Assembly: GCA_014841595.1 (NCBI GenBank) | Contig: JACYUE010000001.1 | Location: forward strand, 1,600,996-1,664,995 | DNA from: Oxalobacteraceae sp. CFBP 8761 | GTDB lineage: Bacteria; Pseudomonadota; Gammaproteobacteria; Burkholderiales; Burkholderiaceae_D | Direction of reading: 5' to 3' | DNA length: 64,000 nt | Shown here: piece after piece, positions 32,085 to 41,995 of the stretch | Layout: each line of letters opens with the position of its first letter | Position numbering within the stretch: the first letter of the stretch is position 1 | Translations under genes and position numbers: made by a program | The notes under the pieces: model-generated | Told to the model about the DNA's origin: nothing | Seen by the model: only the letters and a program-made list of their open reading frames with translations | The model's database searches: none

Positions 32085-32977
32085 ACGCCATCCCCGACAA
32101 TTTCCGCTGCGGCTATATCGCCATCGTTGGCCGTCCGAACGTCGGCAAGTCGACGCTGATGAACGTCCTGATCGGCGCCAAGGTGTCGATCACGTCGCGC
32201 AAGGCGCAGACCACCCGCCACCGCATCACCGGCATCCAGACCCGCGACGACGCCCAGTTCATCTACGTCGACACGCCGGGCTTCCAGACCCGGCATGCCA
32301 ACGCGCTGAACAAGACGCTCAACAAAACCGTCTCGAACACGCTGATCTCGGCCGACGTCGTCCTGTATCTGCTCGAAGCCGGCACCTTCGGCCCGGCCGA
32401 CCAGCAAGTACTGGAACTGTTGCCTAAGAACGTGCCGGTGATCCTGGTGCTGAACAAGTCCGACCACGTCAAGGACAAGGCCGTCTTGATGCCGTTCGCG
32501 CAAAAGATCGCCGCGATGCGCGAATTCGCCGCTGTCGTGCCGGTCTCTGCCAAGCTGCGCTTCCAGATCGATGCGCTGGAAAACGAGATCAAGAACCACC
32601 TGCCGCAGAATGCGCCCGTGTTTGGCCCCGACGACATCACCGACCGCAGCGAAAAGTTCCTCGCGGCCGAGATCGTCCGTGAAAAAGTATTCCGCCTGTC
32701 GGGCGACGAATTGCCGTACACCAGCACCGTGCTGATCGAGCAGTTCCTGCAAGAGGGCAATCTGCGCCGCGTGTTTGCCGCCATCCTGGTCGAGCGCGAC
32801 ACCCATAAATCGATGATCATCGGTAACAAGGGTGCGCGCCTGAAAGAAATTTCGACGCAATCGCGCCTCGATATGGAAAAACTGTTCGGCGGTCCCGTGT
32901 ACCTGGAAATCTGGGTCAAGGTCAAATCGGGCTGGGCCGACAATGAAATGGGCCTGCGCGCCTACGGTTACGAGTAA
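32081..32977 (+). CDS. era: GTPase Era
   Basis: 298 residues. Ribosome small-subunit maturation GTPase. Motifs: [10 protein letters not shown] (G1), TTRH (G2), DTPGF (G3), NKSDHV (G4) and a VSAK segment (G5). A C-terminal KH domain includes [11 protein letters not shown]. It follows rnc with a 4-bp overlap and precedes recO. Confidence 0.97.
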   Translation: MNAIPDNFRCGYIAIVGRPNVGKSTLMNVLIGAKVSITSRKAQTTRHRITGIQTRDDAQFIYVDTPGFQTRHANALNKTLNKTVSNTLISADVVLYLLEAGTFGPADQQVLELLPKNVPVILVLNKSDHVKDKAVLMPFAQKIAAMREFAAVVPVSAKLRFQIDALENEIKNHLPQNAPVFGPDDITDRSEKFLAAEIVREKVFRLSGDELPYTSTVLIEQFLQEGNLRRVFAAILVERDTHKSMIIGNKGARLKEISTQSRLDMEKLFGGPVYLEIWVKVKSGWADNEMGLRAYGYE

Positions 32978-33001
32978 GTTCCCGGAGCGCGCCCACACAG
33001 C

Positions 33002-33820
33002 ATGCCGAGCCACGATGACCTGATCGACGACGCGCCCGAGCAGGCGGCGCCAACGCCCGCCAAGCGGACCCGCGCGTCGGCCAGCGCACCGGCCAGGACC
33101 TCTTCGCGTGACGGCCGCGTGCTGGGCCAGCCCGGCTTCGTGCTGCACAGCTATCCCTACAAAGAAACCAGCCTGATCATCGACATGTTCACGCGCGACC
33201 ACGGTCGCGTGGGTGTCGTGGCCAAGGGCGCCAAGCGCCCGTTTTCCAAGCTGCGTGGCGTGCTGCAAACCTTCCAGCCGCTGTCCGTGTCGTGGAGCGG
33301 CAAGTCCGAGCTGCGCACGCTGATCGACGCCGAATGGGTCGGCGGCATGCTCCCGCTTGAGCGCACGGCGCTGTTGTGCGGCTTCTACCTCAACGAACTC
33401 CTCGTCAAGCTGCTGGCGCGCGACGATCGCCATCCAGCCCTGTTCGACCACTATGTCTCGACCTTGAACCAGTTGGCGCACGGCGAACCTGCGCAAATTG
33501 TCTTGCGAAAATTCGAACGGGCCTTACTTAAGGAGACAGGGGTCGCTGCCGATCTGAGCCGCTGTACGACCACGCGCAGTCGGGTGGAGTCGGGCGGTGA
33601 CTATGTAGTGGACCCCGAACGCGGCGCGCGCGAAGCCGGTGCCGGCGAAGTCTGGCCGGTGGTACTGGGCAAGACGCTGCTGGACATGGAGCGCGAAGAC
33701 TATACTGACCCGGCCACGCAGGCGCAAAGCAAGCAATTGATGCGCTTCCTGCTGGCGCACCACCTGGGCGGCCAGCCGCTCAACACGCGCCAGATCCTGA
33801 TCGACTTGATGCAACTGTAA
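33002..33820 (+). CDS. recO: DNA repair protein RecO
   Basis: 272 residues. Helps RecR load RecA at gaps. The OB-fold begins with [36 protein letters not shown] near residue 42; a helical domain follows. The first ~40 residues are an Ala/Pro/Ser-rich extension not needed by the family. No zinc-finger cysteine set is visible, as in many proteobacterial RecO. It lies between era and pdxJ. Confidence 0.92.
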   Translation: MPSHDDLIDDAPEQAAPTPAKRTRASASAPARTSSRDGRVLGQPGFVLHSYPYKETSLIIDMFTRDHGRVGVVAKGAKRPFSKLRGVLQTFQPLSVSWSGKSELRTLIDAEWVGGMLPLERTALLCGFYLNELLVKLLARDDRHPALFDHYVSTLNQLAHGEPAQIVLRKFERALLKETGVAADLSRCTTTRSRVESGGDYVVDPERGAREAGAGEVWPVVLGKTLLDMEREDYTDPATQAQSKQLMRFLLAHHLGGQPLNTRQILIDLMQL

Positions 33821-33836
33821 AACAAGACCAAACACC

Positions 33837-34619
33837 ATGAGCTTCCTGCAACCCGTTGGCCAGGTGATCGACCTGGGCGTGAACATCGACCACATCGCCA
33901 CCGTGCGCAATGCGCGCGGCACGACTTATCCCGATCCTCTACGCGGCGCGCTGCTGGCCGAGCAGGCTGGCGCCGACCTGATCACGCTGCATCTGCGTGA
34001 AGATCGCCGCCACATCCGCGACGCCGACGTGATCGCATTGCGCCCGCTGCTGGCCACCCGCATGAACCTGGAAGCGGCCGTCACGCGCGAGATGATCGAT
34101 TTCGCCTGCCGCGTCAAGCCACAGGACGTGTGCCTGGTGCCCGAGCGGCGCGAAGAAGTCACGACCGAAGGCGGCCTCGACGTCGTGCGTTACTACAACG
34201 AGGTCGAGGCGGCCGTGAAGCAGCTGAAGGACGAGGGCATCCGCGTCTCGCTGTTCATCGATGCCGACGCGCGCCAGATCGAGGCGGCCGCCGCCGTCGG
34301 CGCAACCGTCATCGAGCTGCACACGGGCCGCTATGCGGAAGCCACGCCGGACGAAGTAGCGCACGAGCTCGAACGCATCCGCTTCGGCGCGCGTGAAGGC
34401 GTCCAGCGCGGCCTGCGCGTGAATGCCGGCCACGGCCTGCACTACACCAACGTCCAGCCGATCGCGGCTATCAAGGATCTGCACGAGCTGAACATCGGCC
34501 ACGCCATTGTCGGCCACGCCTTGTTTGTGGGCTTTGAAAACGCCGTGCGCGAGATGAAGGCGATCATGGTCGCGGCGCGCCTGGGCACGGCCTATACGAG
34601 CGGGACCGAGCCGGCATGA
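33837..34619 (+). CDS. pdxJ: Pyridoxine 5'-phosphate synthase
   Basis: 260 residues. Makes pyridoxine 5'-phosphate from 1-deoxyxylulose 5-phosphate and the PdxA product. Signatures: [44 protein letters not shown], and [18 protein letters not shown]-barrel protein without signal sequence. The stop overlaps the acpS start. Confidence 0.96.
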   Translation: MSFLQPVGQVIDLGVNIDHIATVRNARGTTYPDPLRGALLAEQAGADLITLHLREDRRHIRDADVIALRPLLATRMNLEAAVTREMIDFACRVKPQDVCLVPERREEVTTEGGLDVVRYYNEVEAAVKQLKDEGIRVSLFIDADARQIEAAAAVGATVIELHTGRYAEATPDEVAHELERIRFGAREGVQRGLRVNAGHGLHYTNVQPIAAIKDLHELNIGHAIVGHALFVGFENAVREMKAIMVAARLGTAYTSGTEPA

Positions 34620-35023
34620 TCTACGGCATCGGCACCGACATCGTCCAGATTTCGCGCGTGGAGGCAGCGCTGGCGCGCAGCGGCCCGCGCTTTGCCGAAA
34701 AAGTCCTCGGCCCGCAAGAGCTGGCCAAGTACCACGCCCGCAGCGCCAAGAATGCGGTGCGCGGGCTGCGTTTTTTGGCTACGAGGTTTTCGGCCAAGGA
34801 AGCGTTCTCGAAAGCCATCGGCACCGGGATCCGCATGCCGATGACCTGGCGATCGATGCAGATGCTCAATGCCCCGAGCGGCAAACCGGTGATCGTCTGC
34901 AGCGGCGCGCTCGAAGAATTCATGCAGCAGAACCGGCTCAGCGCCCAGGTGTCGATCAGCGACGAGGCCGATTACGGCGTCGCGTTCGTCATCGTCACCC
35001 AGGCCCCTGCGCCAACAGCCTGA
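34616..35023 (+). CDS. acpS: Holo-ACP synthase
   Basis: 135 residues. Transfers 4'-phosphopantetheine from CoA to AcpP Ser37. The start [16 protein letters not shown] and the Mg-binding [14 protein letters not shown] motif are intact. ATGA overlap with pdxJ, the common pdxJ-acpS pairing. Confidence 0.95.
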   Translation: MIYGIGTDIVQISRVEAALARSGPRFAEKVLGPQELAKYHARSAKNAVRGLRFLATRFSAKEAFSKAIGTGIRMPMTWRSMQMLNAPSGKPVIVCSGALEEFMQQNRLSAQVSISDEADYGVAFVIVTQAPAPTA

Positions 35024-35041
35024 CCCCTTTTCAAGAGATTC

Positions 35042-37042
35042 ATGTCCGAAGCAAAGCCCGTCGTACCCACCACGCCCACCGACAGCGGTGTCGAACTCAC
35101 GCCCGAACTGACGGCGCGCCTGGGGCGCGAACGCCTTGCAGAAGCGCGTGATCAGTCGCGCGCCGAGGCCAACCGCGAACTGAGCCCGAAGGTCGAACCC
35201 GACGTGCGCGCGCAGGTGCTCGCGACCGTCAATCGCCTGCCTGGTTTGCCTGGCGTCTACCGCTACTTCGACGCGGCCGAGAATGTTTTATACGTCGGCA
35301 AGGCGCGCAATCTGAAGAACCGCGTCTCGAGCTATTTCCAGAAGAACCTGTCCAGTCCGCGCATCGCGATGATGGTGTCGCAGATCGCGCGCCTGGAAAC
35401 GACGATCGTCAGCAGCGAGGCCGAAGCGCTGATCCTTGAAAACAACCTGATCAAGTCGCTCAAGCCGCGCTACAACATCCTGTTTCGCGACGATAAATCG
35501 TACCCGTACATCAAGATCACGGGCGGCGAAGCGCCGCGCATGGCGTATTACCGCGGCGCGCTCGACAAGCGCAACCAGTACTTCGGCCCATTCCCGAGTG
35601 CGTGGGCAGCCAAGGAATCGATCCAGCTGCTGCAGCGCGTGTTCATGCTGCGCACCTGTGAAGACAGCGTGTACGCCAACCGCACGCGGCCGTGCCTGCT
35701 GCACCAGATCGGCCGCTGCAGCGCGCCGTGCGTCAAGCTGATCGAGCCGGAGCAATACAAGCTCGACGTCGAGAACGCCGCGCGCTTCCTGCGCGGGCGC
35801 CAGAGCGAAGTCATGGCCGATCTGCAGAACAAGATGCAGACCTACGCGATGGACCTGAAGTTCGAGCAGGCCGCCGGTGTACGCAACCAGATCCAGGCGC
35901 TGTCGAAAGTGCTGCACGCGCAAAGCATGGAAACCGTGGGCGACGCCGATGTCGACGTCATTGCCGTCGTGCTGCAGGGCGGGCGCGCCTGCGTCAACCT
36001 GGCGATGGTCCGCGGCGGACGACACCTGGGCGACCGCGCGTACTTCCCGAGCCATGTCGGCGAGTCGCTGGGCGAATGCCCGCTCGAGGTCGAAGTGCTG
36101 TGCGCGTTCCTGGCGCAGCACTATGCGGGCCAGTTCATCCCGGGCACGCTGATCCTGAACGTCGAGTTCGACCAGCCTGAGCTGATCCTGGCGCTCAGCG
36201 AGCAATGCGGCCACCGCATCAACCTCGTGCTGCAGCCGGGCGGCCAGCGCCGCCAGTGGCTTGAGATGGCGCAGAAGGGCGGCGAGATCGCGCTGGCGCG
36301 CCTGCTGTCCGAGCAAGGCTCGCAGCAACTGCGCACGCGCGCGCTGGCCGACACGCTGGGGCTGGAGACCGACGATCTCGATGCACTGCGCATCGAGTGC
36401 TTCGATATCAGCCACACGGCAGGCGAGGCGACGCAGGCGTCGTGCGTCGTGTTCCACCACCACGCGATGCAGAACGGCGAGTATCGCCGCTTCAACATCA
36501 ACGGCATCACGCCGGGCGACGATTACGCAGCGATGCGGCAGGTGCTGATGCGCCGCTACGAGAAAGTGGCGGCCGAGGTGCTGGCCGGCGCCGGCGTGAT
36601 GCCCGACATCGTGCTGGTCGACGGCGGCAAGGGCCAGGTCGAGATGGCGCGCCAGGTATTCACAGAGCTGGGGCTGGACCTGTCGATGATCGTCGGCGTG
36701 GCCAAGGGGGAAGGGCGCCGCGTCGGCCTGGAAACCCTGATCTTCGCCGATGGCCGCCCGGCGCAGGAACTGGGCAAGGAATCGGCGGCGCTGATGCTGG
36801 TGGCCCTGATCCGCGACGAGGCGCACCGCTTCGCCATCACCGGGATGCGCGCCAAGCGCGCCAAGACGCGCCAGGCGTCGCGTCTGGAAGAGATCGAGGG
36901 TATCGGCGCCAAGCGCCGCCAGCGCCTTCTGGCGCGCTTTGGTGGCCTGCGCGGGGTCATCGACGCCAGTGTCGAAGACCTGATGACGGTCGAGGGTATT
37001 TCGAGCGCATTGGCCGAAGAAATTTACCGGCAATTACACTGA
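35042..37042 (+). CDS. uvrC: Excinuclease ABC subunit C
   Basis: 666 residues. Makes both incisions in nucleotide excision repair. The GIY-YIG nuclease domain starts near residue 65 ([25 protein letters not shown]). A UVR motif ([24 protein letters not shown], shown only as a landmark) follows, then the RNase H-like endonuclease (IECFDISH...DGGKGQ) and the C-terminal helix-hairpin-helix pair ([18 protein letters not shown]). About 60 extra residues precede the GIY-YIG domain; an internal start cannot be excluded. Confidence 0.95.
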   Translation: MSEAKPVVPTTPTDSGVELTPELTARLGRERLAEARDQSRAEANRELSPKVEPDVRAQVLATVNRLPGLPGVYRYFDAAENVLYVGKARNLKNRVSSYFQKNLSSPRIAMMVSQIARLETTIVSSEAEALILENNLIKSLKPRYNILFRDDKSYPYIKITGGEAPRMAYYRGALDKRNQYFGPFPSAWAAKESIQLLQRVFMLRTCEDSVYANRTRPCLLHQIGRCSAPCVKLIEPEQYKLDVENAARFLRGRQSEVMADLQNKMQTYAMDLKFEQAAGVRNQIQALSKVLHAQSMETVGDADVDVIAVVLQGGRACVNLAMVRGGRHLGDRAYFPSHVGESLGECPLEVEVLCAFLAQHYAGQFIPGTLILNVEFDQPELILALSEQCGHRINLVLQPGGQRRQWLEMAQKGGEIALARLLSEQGSQQLRTRALADTLGLETDDLDALRIECFDISHTAGEATQASCVVFHHHAMQNGEYRRFNINGITPGDDYAAMRQVLMRRYEKVAAEVLAGAGVMPDIVLVDGGKGQVEMARQVFTELGLDLSMIVGVAKGEGRRVGLETLIFADGRPAQELGKESAALMLVALIRDEAHRFAITGMRAKRAKTRQASRLEEIEGIGAKRRQRLLARFGGLRGVIDASVEDLMTVEGISSALAEEIYRQLH

Positions 37043-37241
37043 AGGTTGGCAGAGAGACGCGGCGCTCTGCGGCGCCGCCAATCTCTGCAGCCGGTGTCAA
37101 CCGGCACCGTGCCACAGCCGTTGAGCTTGCACGCACCGCAGCGTCCGCTGTTCGTCGACATTACCGACGAGTCAACTGGCCCAAACCCCCTTAGCCATGT
37201 AGACTTACGGCCAAGCATTTTCCACGGTAATCAGCTCCCCC

Positions 37242-37820
37242 ATGCCTTTAAATATCCCGATTCTCCTGACCTGGTTACGTGTCGCCCTGATTCCGCTGGT
37301 GGTCGGCTTGTTCTATCTTCCCTCCGACTGGATGAGCCTGCAGGACCGCAACTTGGCCGCCACGTCCGTCTTCATCGTGGCCGCGATCACCGACTGGTTC
37401 GACGGTTTCCTGGCCCGCCGCTGGAACGAAACCTCGGCCTTCGGCGCCTTCCTCGACCCGGTCGCCGACAAGCTGATGGTGGCCGTGGCGCTGCTCGTGC
37501 TGGTCCAGCTCGACCGCGTCGACGCGATCATTGCCGGCATCATCATCGGGCGCGAAATCACGATCTCGGCGCTGCGCGAATGGATGGCGCAGATCGGCGC
37601 GACGCGCTCGGTCGCGGTCAGCTCGATCGGCAAGATCAAGACGGCGGCCCAGATGACGGCGATCCCGATGCTGCTGTTCCACGACCGCCTGTTCGGCATC
37701 GATATCCACTTCTGGGGCGAGTACCTGCTGTGGATCGCGGGCGTGCTGACCGTGTGGTCGATGTTCTACTATCTGCGCCGCGCCTGGCCCCTGATCAAGG
37801 AAAAAGCGGGCCCGATTTAA
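37242..37820 (+). CDS. pgsA: CDP-diacylglycerol-glycerol-3-phosphate 3-phosphatidyltransferase
   Basis: 192 residues, multi-pass membrane enzyme for phosphatidylglycerol synthesis. The CDP-alcohol phosphotransferase motif D-G-x2-A-R-x8-G-x3-D-x3-D is present in DWFDGFLARRW...GAFLDPVADK. The uvrC-pgsA-tRNA-Gly-tRNA-Cys order is shared with many gamma- and betaproteobacteria. A 199-bp gap precedes it. Confidence 0.95.
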   Translation: MPLNIPILLTWLRVALIPLVVGLFYLPSDWMSLQDRNLAATSVFIVAAITDWFDGFLARRWNETSAFGAFLDPVADKLMVAVALLVLVQLDRVDAIIAGIIIGREITISALREWMAQIGATRSVAVSSIGKIKTAAQMTAIPMLLFHDRLFGIDIHFWGEYLLWIAGVLTVWSMFYYLRRAWPLIKEKAGPI

Positions 37821-37837
37821 TTAGTTTCCGGGCATCC

Positions 37838-37865
37838 TTGACGTACGGAATAGAATCTCTATAAT
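37838..37865 (+). promoter_or_regulatory. Sigma-70 promoter of the tRNA-Gly array
   Basis: TTGACG (37838-37843), 16-bp spacer, perfect TATAAT (37860-37865). It ends 42 bp before the first tRNA-Gly. Confidence 0.8.
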
Positions 37866-37907
37866 GCCTGCCTGTTGCGACAACAACGCGACAGATTGAA
37901 AGACGAA

Positions 37908-37983
37908 GCGGGAGTAGCTCAGTTGGTAGAGCGCAACCTTGCCAAGGTTGAGGTCGAGAGTTCGAGCCTCTTCTCCCGCTCCA
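37908..37983 (+). tRNA. tRNA-Gly (anticodon GCC), copy 1
   Basis: 76 bases including encoded CCA. The acceptor GCGGGAG pairs with CTCCCGC, D-loop AGCTCAGTTGGTAGAGC, anticodon arm CAACC-TTGCCAA-GGTTG with anticodon GCC, and T-arm GAG-GTTCGAG type. Discriminator T. Confidence 0.97.
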
Positions 37984-38008
37984 AAGATTGCAAAGTTGGC
38001 ACGCGATC

Positions 38009-38037
38009 TTGGAAAAACGTCTGAAACCTGTCATAAT
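38009..38037 (+). promoter_or_regulatory. Second sigma-70 promoter, before tRNA-Gly copy 2
   Basis: TTGGAA (38009-38014), 17-bp spacer, CATAAT (38032-38037), 13 bp before copy 2. It suggests copy 2 onward can be transcribed separately. Confidence 0.5.
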
Positions 38038-38050
38038 CGTTGTTCTGTAC

Positions 38051-38126
38051 GCGGGAGTAGCTCAGTTGGTAGAGCGCAACCTTGCCAAGGTTGAGGTCGA
38101 GAGTTCGAGCCTCTTCTCCCGCTCCA
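38051..38126 (+). tRNA. tRNA-Gly (anticodon GCC), copy 2
   Basis: Identical over all 76 bases to copy 1, with encoded CCA. It starts 67 bp after copy 1. Confidence 0.97.
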
Positions 38127-38202
38127 GTTTCGGCTGGTTGTTGCAGAACGTAGCATTGGCGTAGTAAAGCAGTAGATGTAATCAGTAATTGCATGGCTCT
38201 AA

Positions 38203-38278
38203 GCGGGAGTAGCTCAGTTGGTAGAGCGCAACCTTGCCAAGGTTGAGGTCGAGAGTTCGAGCCTCTTCTCCCGCTCCA
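38203..38278 (+). tRNA. tRNA-Gly (anticodon GCC), copy 3
   Basis: Identical 76-base gene, 76 bp after copy 2. The spacers before copies 3 and 4 share a GGCGTAGTAA segment. Confidence 0.97.
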
Positions 38279-38315
38279 GTGTCTTGCAAATGGCGTAGTA
38301 ACGTAGTACTCCCCA

Positions 38316-38391
38316 GCGGGAGTAGCTCAGTTGGTAGAGCGCAACCTTGCCAAGGTTGAGGTCGAGAGTTCGAGCCTCTTCTCCCGCTCCA
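38316..38391 (+). tRNA. tRNA-Gly (anticodon GCC), copy 4
   Basis: Identical 76-base gene, 37 bp after copy 3, followed 76 bp later by tRNA-Cys. Confidence 0.97.
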
Positions 38392-38467
38392 GAATTCCAG
38401 GAAGATCCATTCTTCCCTTGTCGATGCGGTGCATAACCGCCCGCATCGCGAGTGCATCAAATCCTCT

Positions 38468-38541
38468 GGCGAGGTAGCAAAGCGGTTATGCAGCGGCCTG
38501 CAAAGCCGTCTAGGTCGGTTCGACTCCGATCCTCGCCTCCA
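38468..38541 (+). tRNA. tRNA-Cys (anticodon GCA)
   Basis: 74 bases with encoded CCA. Acceptor GGCGAGG pairs with CCTCGCC; anticodon loop CTGCAAA carries GCA; T-loop GGTTCGACTCC. Last gene of the tRNA array. Confidence 0.96.
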
Positions 38542-38552
38542 GAACGCATCGC

Positions 38553-38577
38553 ACGGGCCCTTTCAGGGCCCGTTTTG
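38553..38577 (+). terminator. Rho-independent terminator of the tRNA array
   Basis: ACGGGCCC and GGGCCCGT form an 8-bp GC stem with loop TTTCA, followed by TTTTGCG. It starts 11 bp after tRNA-Cys. Confidence 0.85.
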
Positions 38578-38621
38578 CGTTTGCGCAGACGATACTGTCG
38601 ACATCCCCGCGACCCAGCACC

Positions 38622-39029
38622 TCAGCCACAGAGCGGCGGCTGATACCCACGCAACTGCACGGCGGCCAGCGGCCGGATCCTGACGCCGCACCGGTGCGAC
38701 GAGATGATGGCCGCCAGTGCCGACAACACCTCACGTCCGATGCCGTGGTCGCCGTCATCGACGCGCGGCGACACGTGATGCAACGCGCTGAGAATGCAGG
38801 CATTCTCGGCCCGGTGCTCTGCCAGTCCGGCATACCGTACCTCCTCCATCACGCGCTCTTCATCCCGGAAGGCCGTTTCGGTCCCTGCCACCAGGTCCGT
38901 CCAGCCGGCGGCGAAGGACGCTTCAGGCTGCGCTGCCAGCGCGTCGATCTGGCGGCACAATTGCGTGTGTGTGTGCCGAAGGGCAGTACCGAGGGCGTGC
39001 GCCGCTTCATCCGCAGAGAGGGTGTGCAT
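38622..39029 (-). CDS. Bacteriohemerythrin-like protein, some iron ligands replaced
   Basis: 135 residues from ATG 39029, which has AAGGAGCC 5 bp upstream. The layout is that of a bacteriohemerythrin: an N-terminal His-bearing helix, then TETAFRDEERVMEEVRYAGLAEHRAENACIL, which keeps the E-x3-M and the following H but has T and E where iron-binding histidines are expected, and a late SSHRCGVRI where H-x4-D would be. It could be a reduced-ligand oxygen/NO-binding or regulatory relative. It is the last gene of a probable adh-usp-hemerythrin unit driven from 41079. Confidence 0.6.
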   Translation of the reverse strand: MHTLSADEAAHALGTALRHTHTQLCRQIDALAAQPEASFAAGWTDLVAGTETAFRDEERVMEEVRYAGLAEHRAENACILSALHHVSPRVDDGDHGIGREVLSALAAIISSHRCGVRIRPLAAVQLRGYQPPLCG

Positions 39030-39130
39030 AAAGGCTCCTTGGCCGGGTGGAAACACGAAGAATGTCTGCGGGTGCAAACAGTCGCCGGCAAACAGCGCGA
39101 CGCCGGTGCTGCGTCGGAGACCGTGTGTGA

Positions 39131-39973
39131 CTAGTGGCTTGTCAGCACGGGCACGACCGTACCGGCCAGCACGGTTTCGGTGACGCCGCCCAGCACCAGT
39201 TCACGAAAGCGCGAATGGCCGAAGTTGCCCATGACGATCAGGTCGTGTGCCCCTGTGGCGGCCAGCCCGAGCAGCGCCTCGCCGATGTTGCCGGTTGGTG
39301 CCGGCGCTGGCGTCAGAATCTCGACGTCGATGCCGTGACTGGCCAGGTAGGTGGCAAGCTGGGTGCCCGCCTGGACTTGCGTGCCACTATATTTTTGCGG
39401 GTGAAAGCATGCCGCCGTCACGCTGGCCGCGTGGCGCAGCAGCGGCAGGGCGGCGCGCACGGCCCGGCTCGCCTCCATGCTGCCGTCCCAGGCGATCAGG
39501 GGCCGGACGGGCACCCTGGTGACAGTGGTCGTGGACGGCACCACCATCACCGGGCACGGCGCATGGATGAGGATAGTGCGTGCCAGCGAGTAATCGTCGG
39601 CCAAGATCGCATCGGGGTGGGTGACCTGGCCGATCAGCAGCAGATCGCAATAGCGCGCCTCCAGCGGCAAGGCGCGGATGGCCGATTCATCGCTGAGTTT
39701 ACTTTCCAGCGGCACGACGCCTGCGGCGCGCACCGCGTGCTCGAAGTCCGTCAACGTGCGTTTCGCGTTGTCGGTCAGGAAATTGTAGTCGTCCGGTCCG
39801 ATGGGCGCGACGCCAGCGGCGGCGCTGCAACGGACGATGAATTCGATCGCGCCCGAGAGGGCAATGCCGGTCAGGCGCGTCCCTTCGGCCAGCGCGATCG
39901 CCGCTGCCAGCCGGTAGCGTGCTTGCGCCAGTTCCGGCTGGCAGGCGTGGACGAGAATCGATTGGTAGGACAT
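39131..39973 (-). CDS. Universal stress protein, two UspA domains
   Basis: 280 residues from ATG 39973 (MSYQSILVHACQPE); longer in-frame starts read into the neighbouring gene and are not Usp-like. Domain 1 (about 1-145) is less conserved. Domain 2 (about 155-280) begins RPLIAWDGSMEASRAV and carries the nucleotide-binding G-x2-G-x9-G-(V/S)-T pattern in GNFGHSRFRELVLGGVTETVL. It probably supports survival under starvation or low oxygen. It lies 50 bp after adh and 101 bp before the hemerythrin-like gene. Confidence 0.9.
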   Translation of the reverse strand: MSYQSILVHACQPELAQARYRLAAAIALAEGTRLTGIALSGAIEFIVRCSAAAGVAPIGPDDYNFLTDNAKRTLTDFEHAVRAAGVVPLESKLSDESAIRALPLEARYCDLLLIGQVTHPDAILADDYSLARTILIHAPCPVMVVPSTTTVTRVPVRPLIAWDGSMEASRAVRAALPLLRHAASVTAACFHPQKYSGTQVQAGTQLATYLASHGIDVEILTPAPAPTGNIGEALLGLAATGAHDLIVMGNFGHSRFRELVLGGVTETVLAGTVVPVLTSH

Positions 39974-40023
39974 GACTTTCCCCTGGGTTGGTGACGTGGC
40001 GAACATGGACGGGCGGGCGGCCG

Positions 40024-41079
40024 TCAGGGCGTGATCGCCACCTTCAGCACGCCGTCCCGCTGATTCGCAAACAGGTCGTACGCTTCTTCGATCTGTTCGA
40101 GCCGGAAGCGGTGCGTGATCATCGGTTGCAGGTCGAGCCGGCCGGAGGCAACGATGGCCATCAGACGGCGCATGCGCTCCTTGCCGCCGGGGCACAGCGT
40201 GGTAACCAGCGACTGGTCGGCCAGCCCGGCCGCAAAGGCGTCGATCGGCAGCGACAGCTTGCCGGAATACACGCCCAGGCTCGACAGGGTGCCGCCCGGC
40301 TTGAGGGCGCGCAGGCAATTCTCGAACGTCTGCTGGGTGCCGAGCGCCTCAATCGCAACATCGACGCCCTGGCCACCGGTCAGCCGCAGGATTTCCCCGA
40401 CCGGGTCGGTTTCGCGGTAATCGATGGTGTGATCGGCCCCCAGTTGCCGGGCCATCTTCAGGCGCTCGGGGACGGCGTCGACAGCGATGATGCAACTGGC
40501 GCCGCGCAGCCGGGCGCCGGCGGTGGCGCACAGGCCGATGGGGCCCTGCGCAAAAATGGCGACCGTATCGCCGAGCCGGATGCCGCCGTGTTCGGCGCCG
40601 CCAAACCCGGTGCTCATGATATCGGGGCACATCAGTACCTGCTCATCGGTCAGGCCGTCGGGAATCGGCGCCAGGTTGGCCATCGCAAACGGCACCTTCA
40701 GGTACTCGGCCTGACAGCCGTCGATCGTGTTGCCGAAGCGCCAGCCGCCGATGGCGTGGCCGCCGCACTGCGAATGGCGTCCGTCCAGGCAGGTATGGCA
40801 CTGGCCACACGGCGTAATGGCGCCCACGACCACGCGCTGGCCAATCTGGTACCCGGTCACGCCGGGGCCCAGCTCGTGGATCGTGCCAACCGGCTCGTGT
40901 CCGATCGTCAGGCCCGGCTTGACGGGATACTCGCCCTTCAGGATATGGACGTCGGTGCCGCAGATCGTCGTCAGCGTGATCTTGATGACGGCTTCGCCGG
41001 GCCCGGCGACCGGAATCGGCTTGCGGTCCAGGATGATGCGGCCGGGGCCGGTGAAGACTGCTGCGTTCATCATGCTCAT
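40024..41079 (-). CDS. Zinc-dependent alcohol dehydrogenase (MDR superfamily)
   Basis: 351 residues. Oxidises or reduces a secondary or primary alcohol with NAD(P); the substrate cannot be read from sequence. Catalytic-zinc ligands are in TTICGTDVHI and the GHE motif (IGHEPVG). The structural zinc loop PCGQCHTCLDGRHSQC has four cysteines. The Rossmann motif is GPIGLCATAGARL. GGAGG lies 5 bp before the ATG. It resembles the isopropanol-dehydrogenase-like branch. It is first in the adh-usp-hemerythrin unit, which has an FNR-like box at 41180. Confidence 0.9.
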   Translation of the reverse strand: MSMMNAAVFTGPGRIILDRKPIPVAGPGEAVIKITLTTICGTDVHILKGEYPVKPGLTIGHEPVGTIHELGPGVTGYQIGQRVVVGAITPCGQCHTCLDGRHSQCGGHAIGGWRFGNTIDGCQAEYLKVPFAMANLAPIPDGLTDEQVLMCPDIMSTGFGGAEHGGIRLGDTVAIFAQGPIGLCATAGARLRGASCIIAVDAVPERLKMARQLGADHTIDYRETDPVGEILRLTGGQGVDVAIEALGTQQTFENCLRALKPGGTLSSLGVYSGKLSLPIDAFAAGLADQSLVTTLCPGGKERMRRLMAIVASGRLDLQPMITHRFRLEQIEEAYDLFANQRDGVLKVAITP

Positions 41080-41179
41080 GAAAACCTCCGGTGTCTTCGT
41101 GCTTGCCGTCGCGCTGCCGGCGACGACAGGCCGACTGTCGTGTCATTCACGAGGATGACGGGGAGGGGCCGCAAAATCC

Positions 41180-41193
41180 ATGACGTGCATCAA
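41180..41193 (-). promoter_or_regulatory. FNR-like box upstream of adh
   Basis: Plus-strand ATGACGTGCATCAA, two changes from TTGAT-N4-ATCAA. Centre 107 bp before the adh ATG. Weaker than the other island sites. Confidence 0.45.
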
Positions 41194-41224
41194 AACCGCC
41201 AGTGTGCCCTGGCGGCACGGCCAG

Positions 41225-41995
41225 TCACACCATCGGGCTGCAGGGCGAGAAGCCGCTTGCCATCTCGGCAATCCGTTGCGGATCGGTCAGCACCACGGCG
41301 CGCTTGTCGACTGTGATCAGCCCCAGCTTGGTAAAGCGGCCCAGCAGGCGGCTGATGCTTTCGATGGTCAGGCCAAGATAGCTGCCGATGTCTTCACGCG
41401 ACATGCGCAACTGAAATTGCGCGGGAGAATAGCCGCGCGCCGCATAGGCCGCTCCCATGTCGGCCAGGAATGTCGCCATCCGCTGCTCCGCCCGCATATG
41501 GCCGAGCAACAGCATCAGATGCTGTTCCCGGTTGATTTCGCCGCTCATCAACCGGTAGAAACGACGATGCAGGCCGGGAATGTCCTCGAACAGGCGTTCA
41601 AGCCCCGCGAACGGCAGTTCGCACACGATGCTGTCCTCGAGCGCGATGGCGTCGGACTGGTGAATGCCCGTGCCCACGGCCTCCAGCCCCATCAGTTCGC
41701 CGGCCATCGGGAAGCCGGTGATCTGGTCCCCCGCAGGACCGCGCCGGCGGGTCTTGAAGAAACCGCAGCGCAGCGCGTACAGGCTGCGCAGTGGCTGGCC
41801 GGTGCGGTACAGCGTGTCGCCGGCCGCGACGCGGCGATGCTGGCCAACCAGGCGGTCGAAGCGCATCTTGCTGCCCGAGTCCAGGCCGGTGGACAGGCAC
41901 AGGCCACCGGTGTTGCAGTCACCGCACTGGCCCTTCATAACTGTTAGCAAACCGGGTGGGGCCGGACCGGGGGATATGCGTAACGGTGCATTCAT
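41225..41995 (-). CDS. FNR-type oxygen-sensing transcriptional regulator
   Basis: 256 residues, Crp/Fnr family. The N-terminus carries C24-x2-C27-x5-C33, and a fourth cysteine, C125, sits in DSIVCELPF exactly where E. coli FNR has C122; together these predict a [4Fe-4S] cluster that breaks down in oxygen. The cyclic-nucleotide-like barrel is followed by a helix-turn-helix, MSREDIGSYLGLTIESISRL, whose E212, S215 and R216 match the FNR contact residues for TTGAT. It overlaps the upstream GGDEF gene by 4 bp, so the two are translated together. It is the likely controller of the boxes listed here. Confidence 0.93.
   Translation of the reverse strand: MNAPLRISPGPAPPGLLTVMKGQCGDCNTGGLCLSTGLDSGSKMRFDRLVGQHRRVAAGDTLYRTGQPLRSLYALRCGFFKTRRRGPAGDQITGFPMAGELMGLEAVGTGIHQSDAIALEDSIVCELPFAGLERLFEDIPGLHRRFYRLMSGEINREQHLMLLLGHMRAEQRMATFLADMGAAYAARGYSPAQFQLRMSREDIGSYLGLTIESISRLLGRFTKLGLITVDKRAVVLTDPQRIAEMASGFSPCSPMV

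Noticed and set aside
39974..40318. N-terminal extension of the Usp at 39131
   Set aside because: It is out-of-frame adh sequence; the Usp fold starts at MSYQSILVHA.
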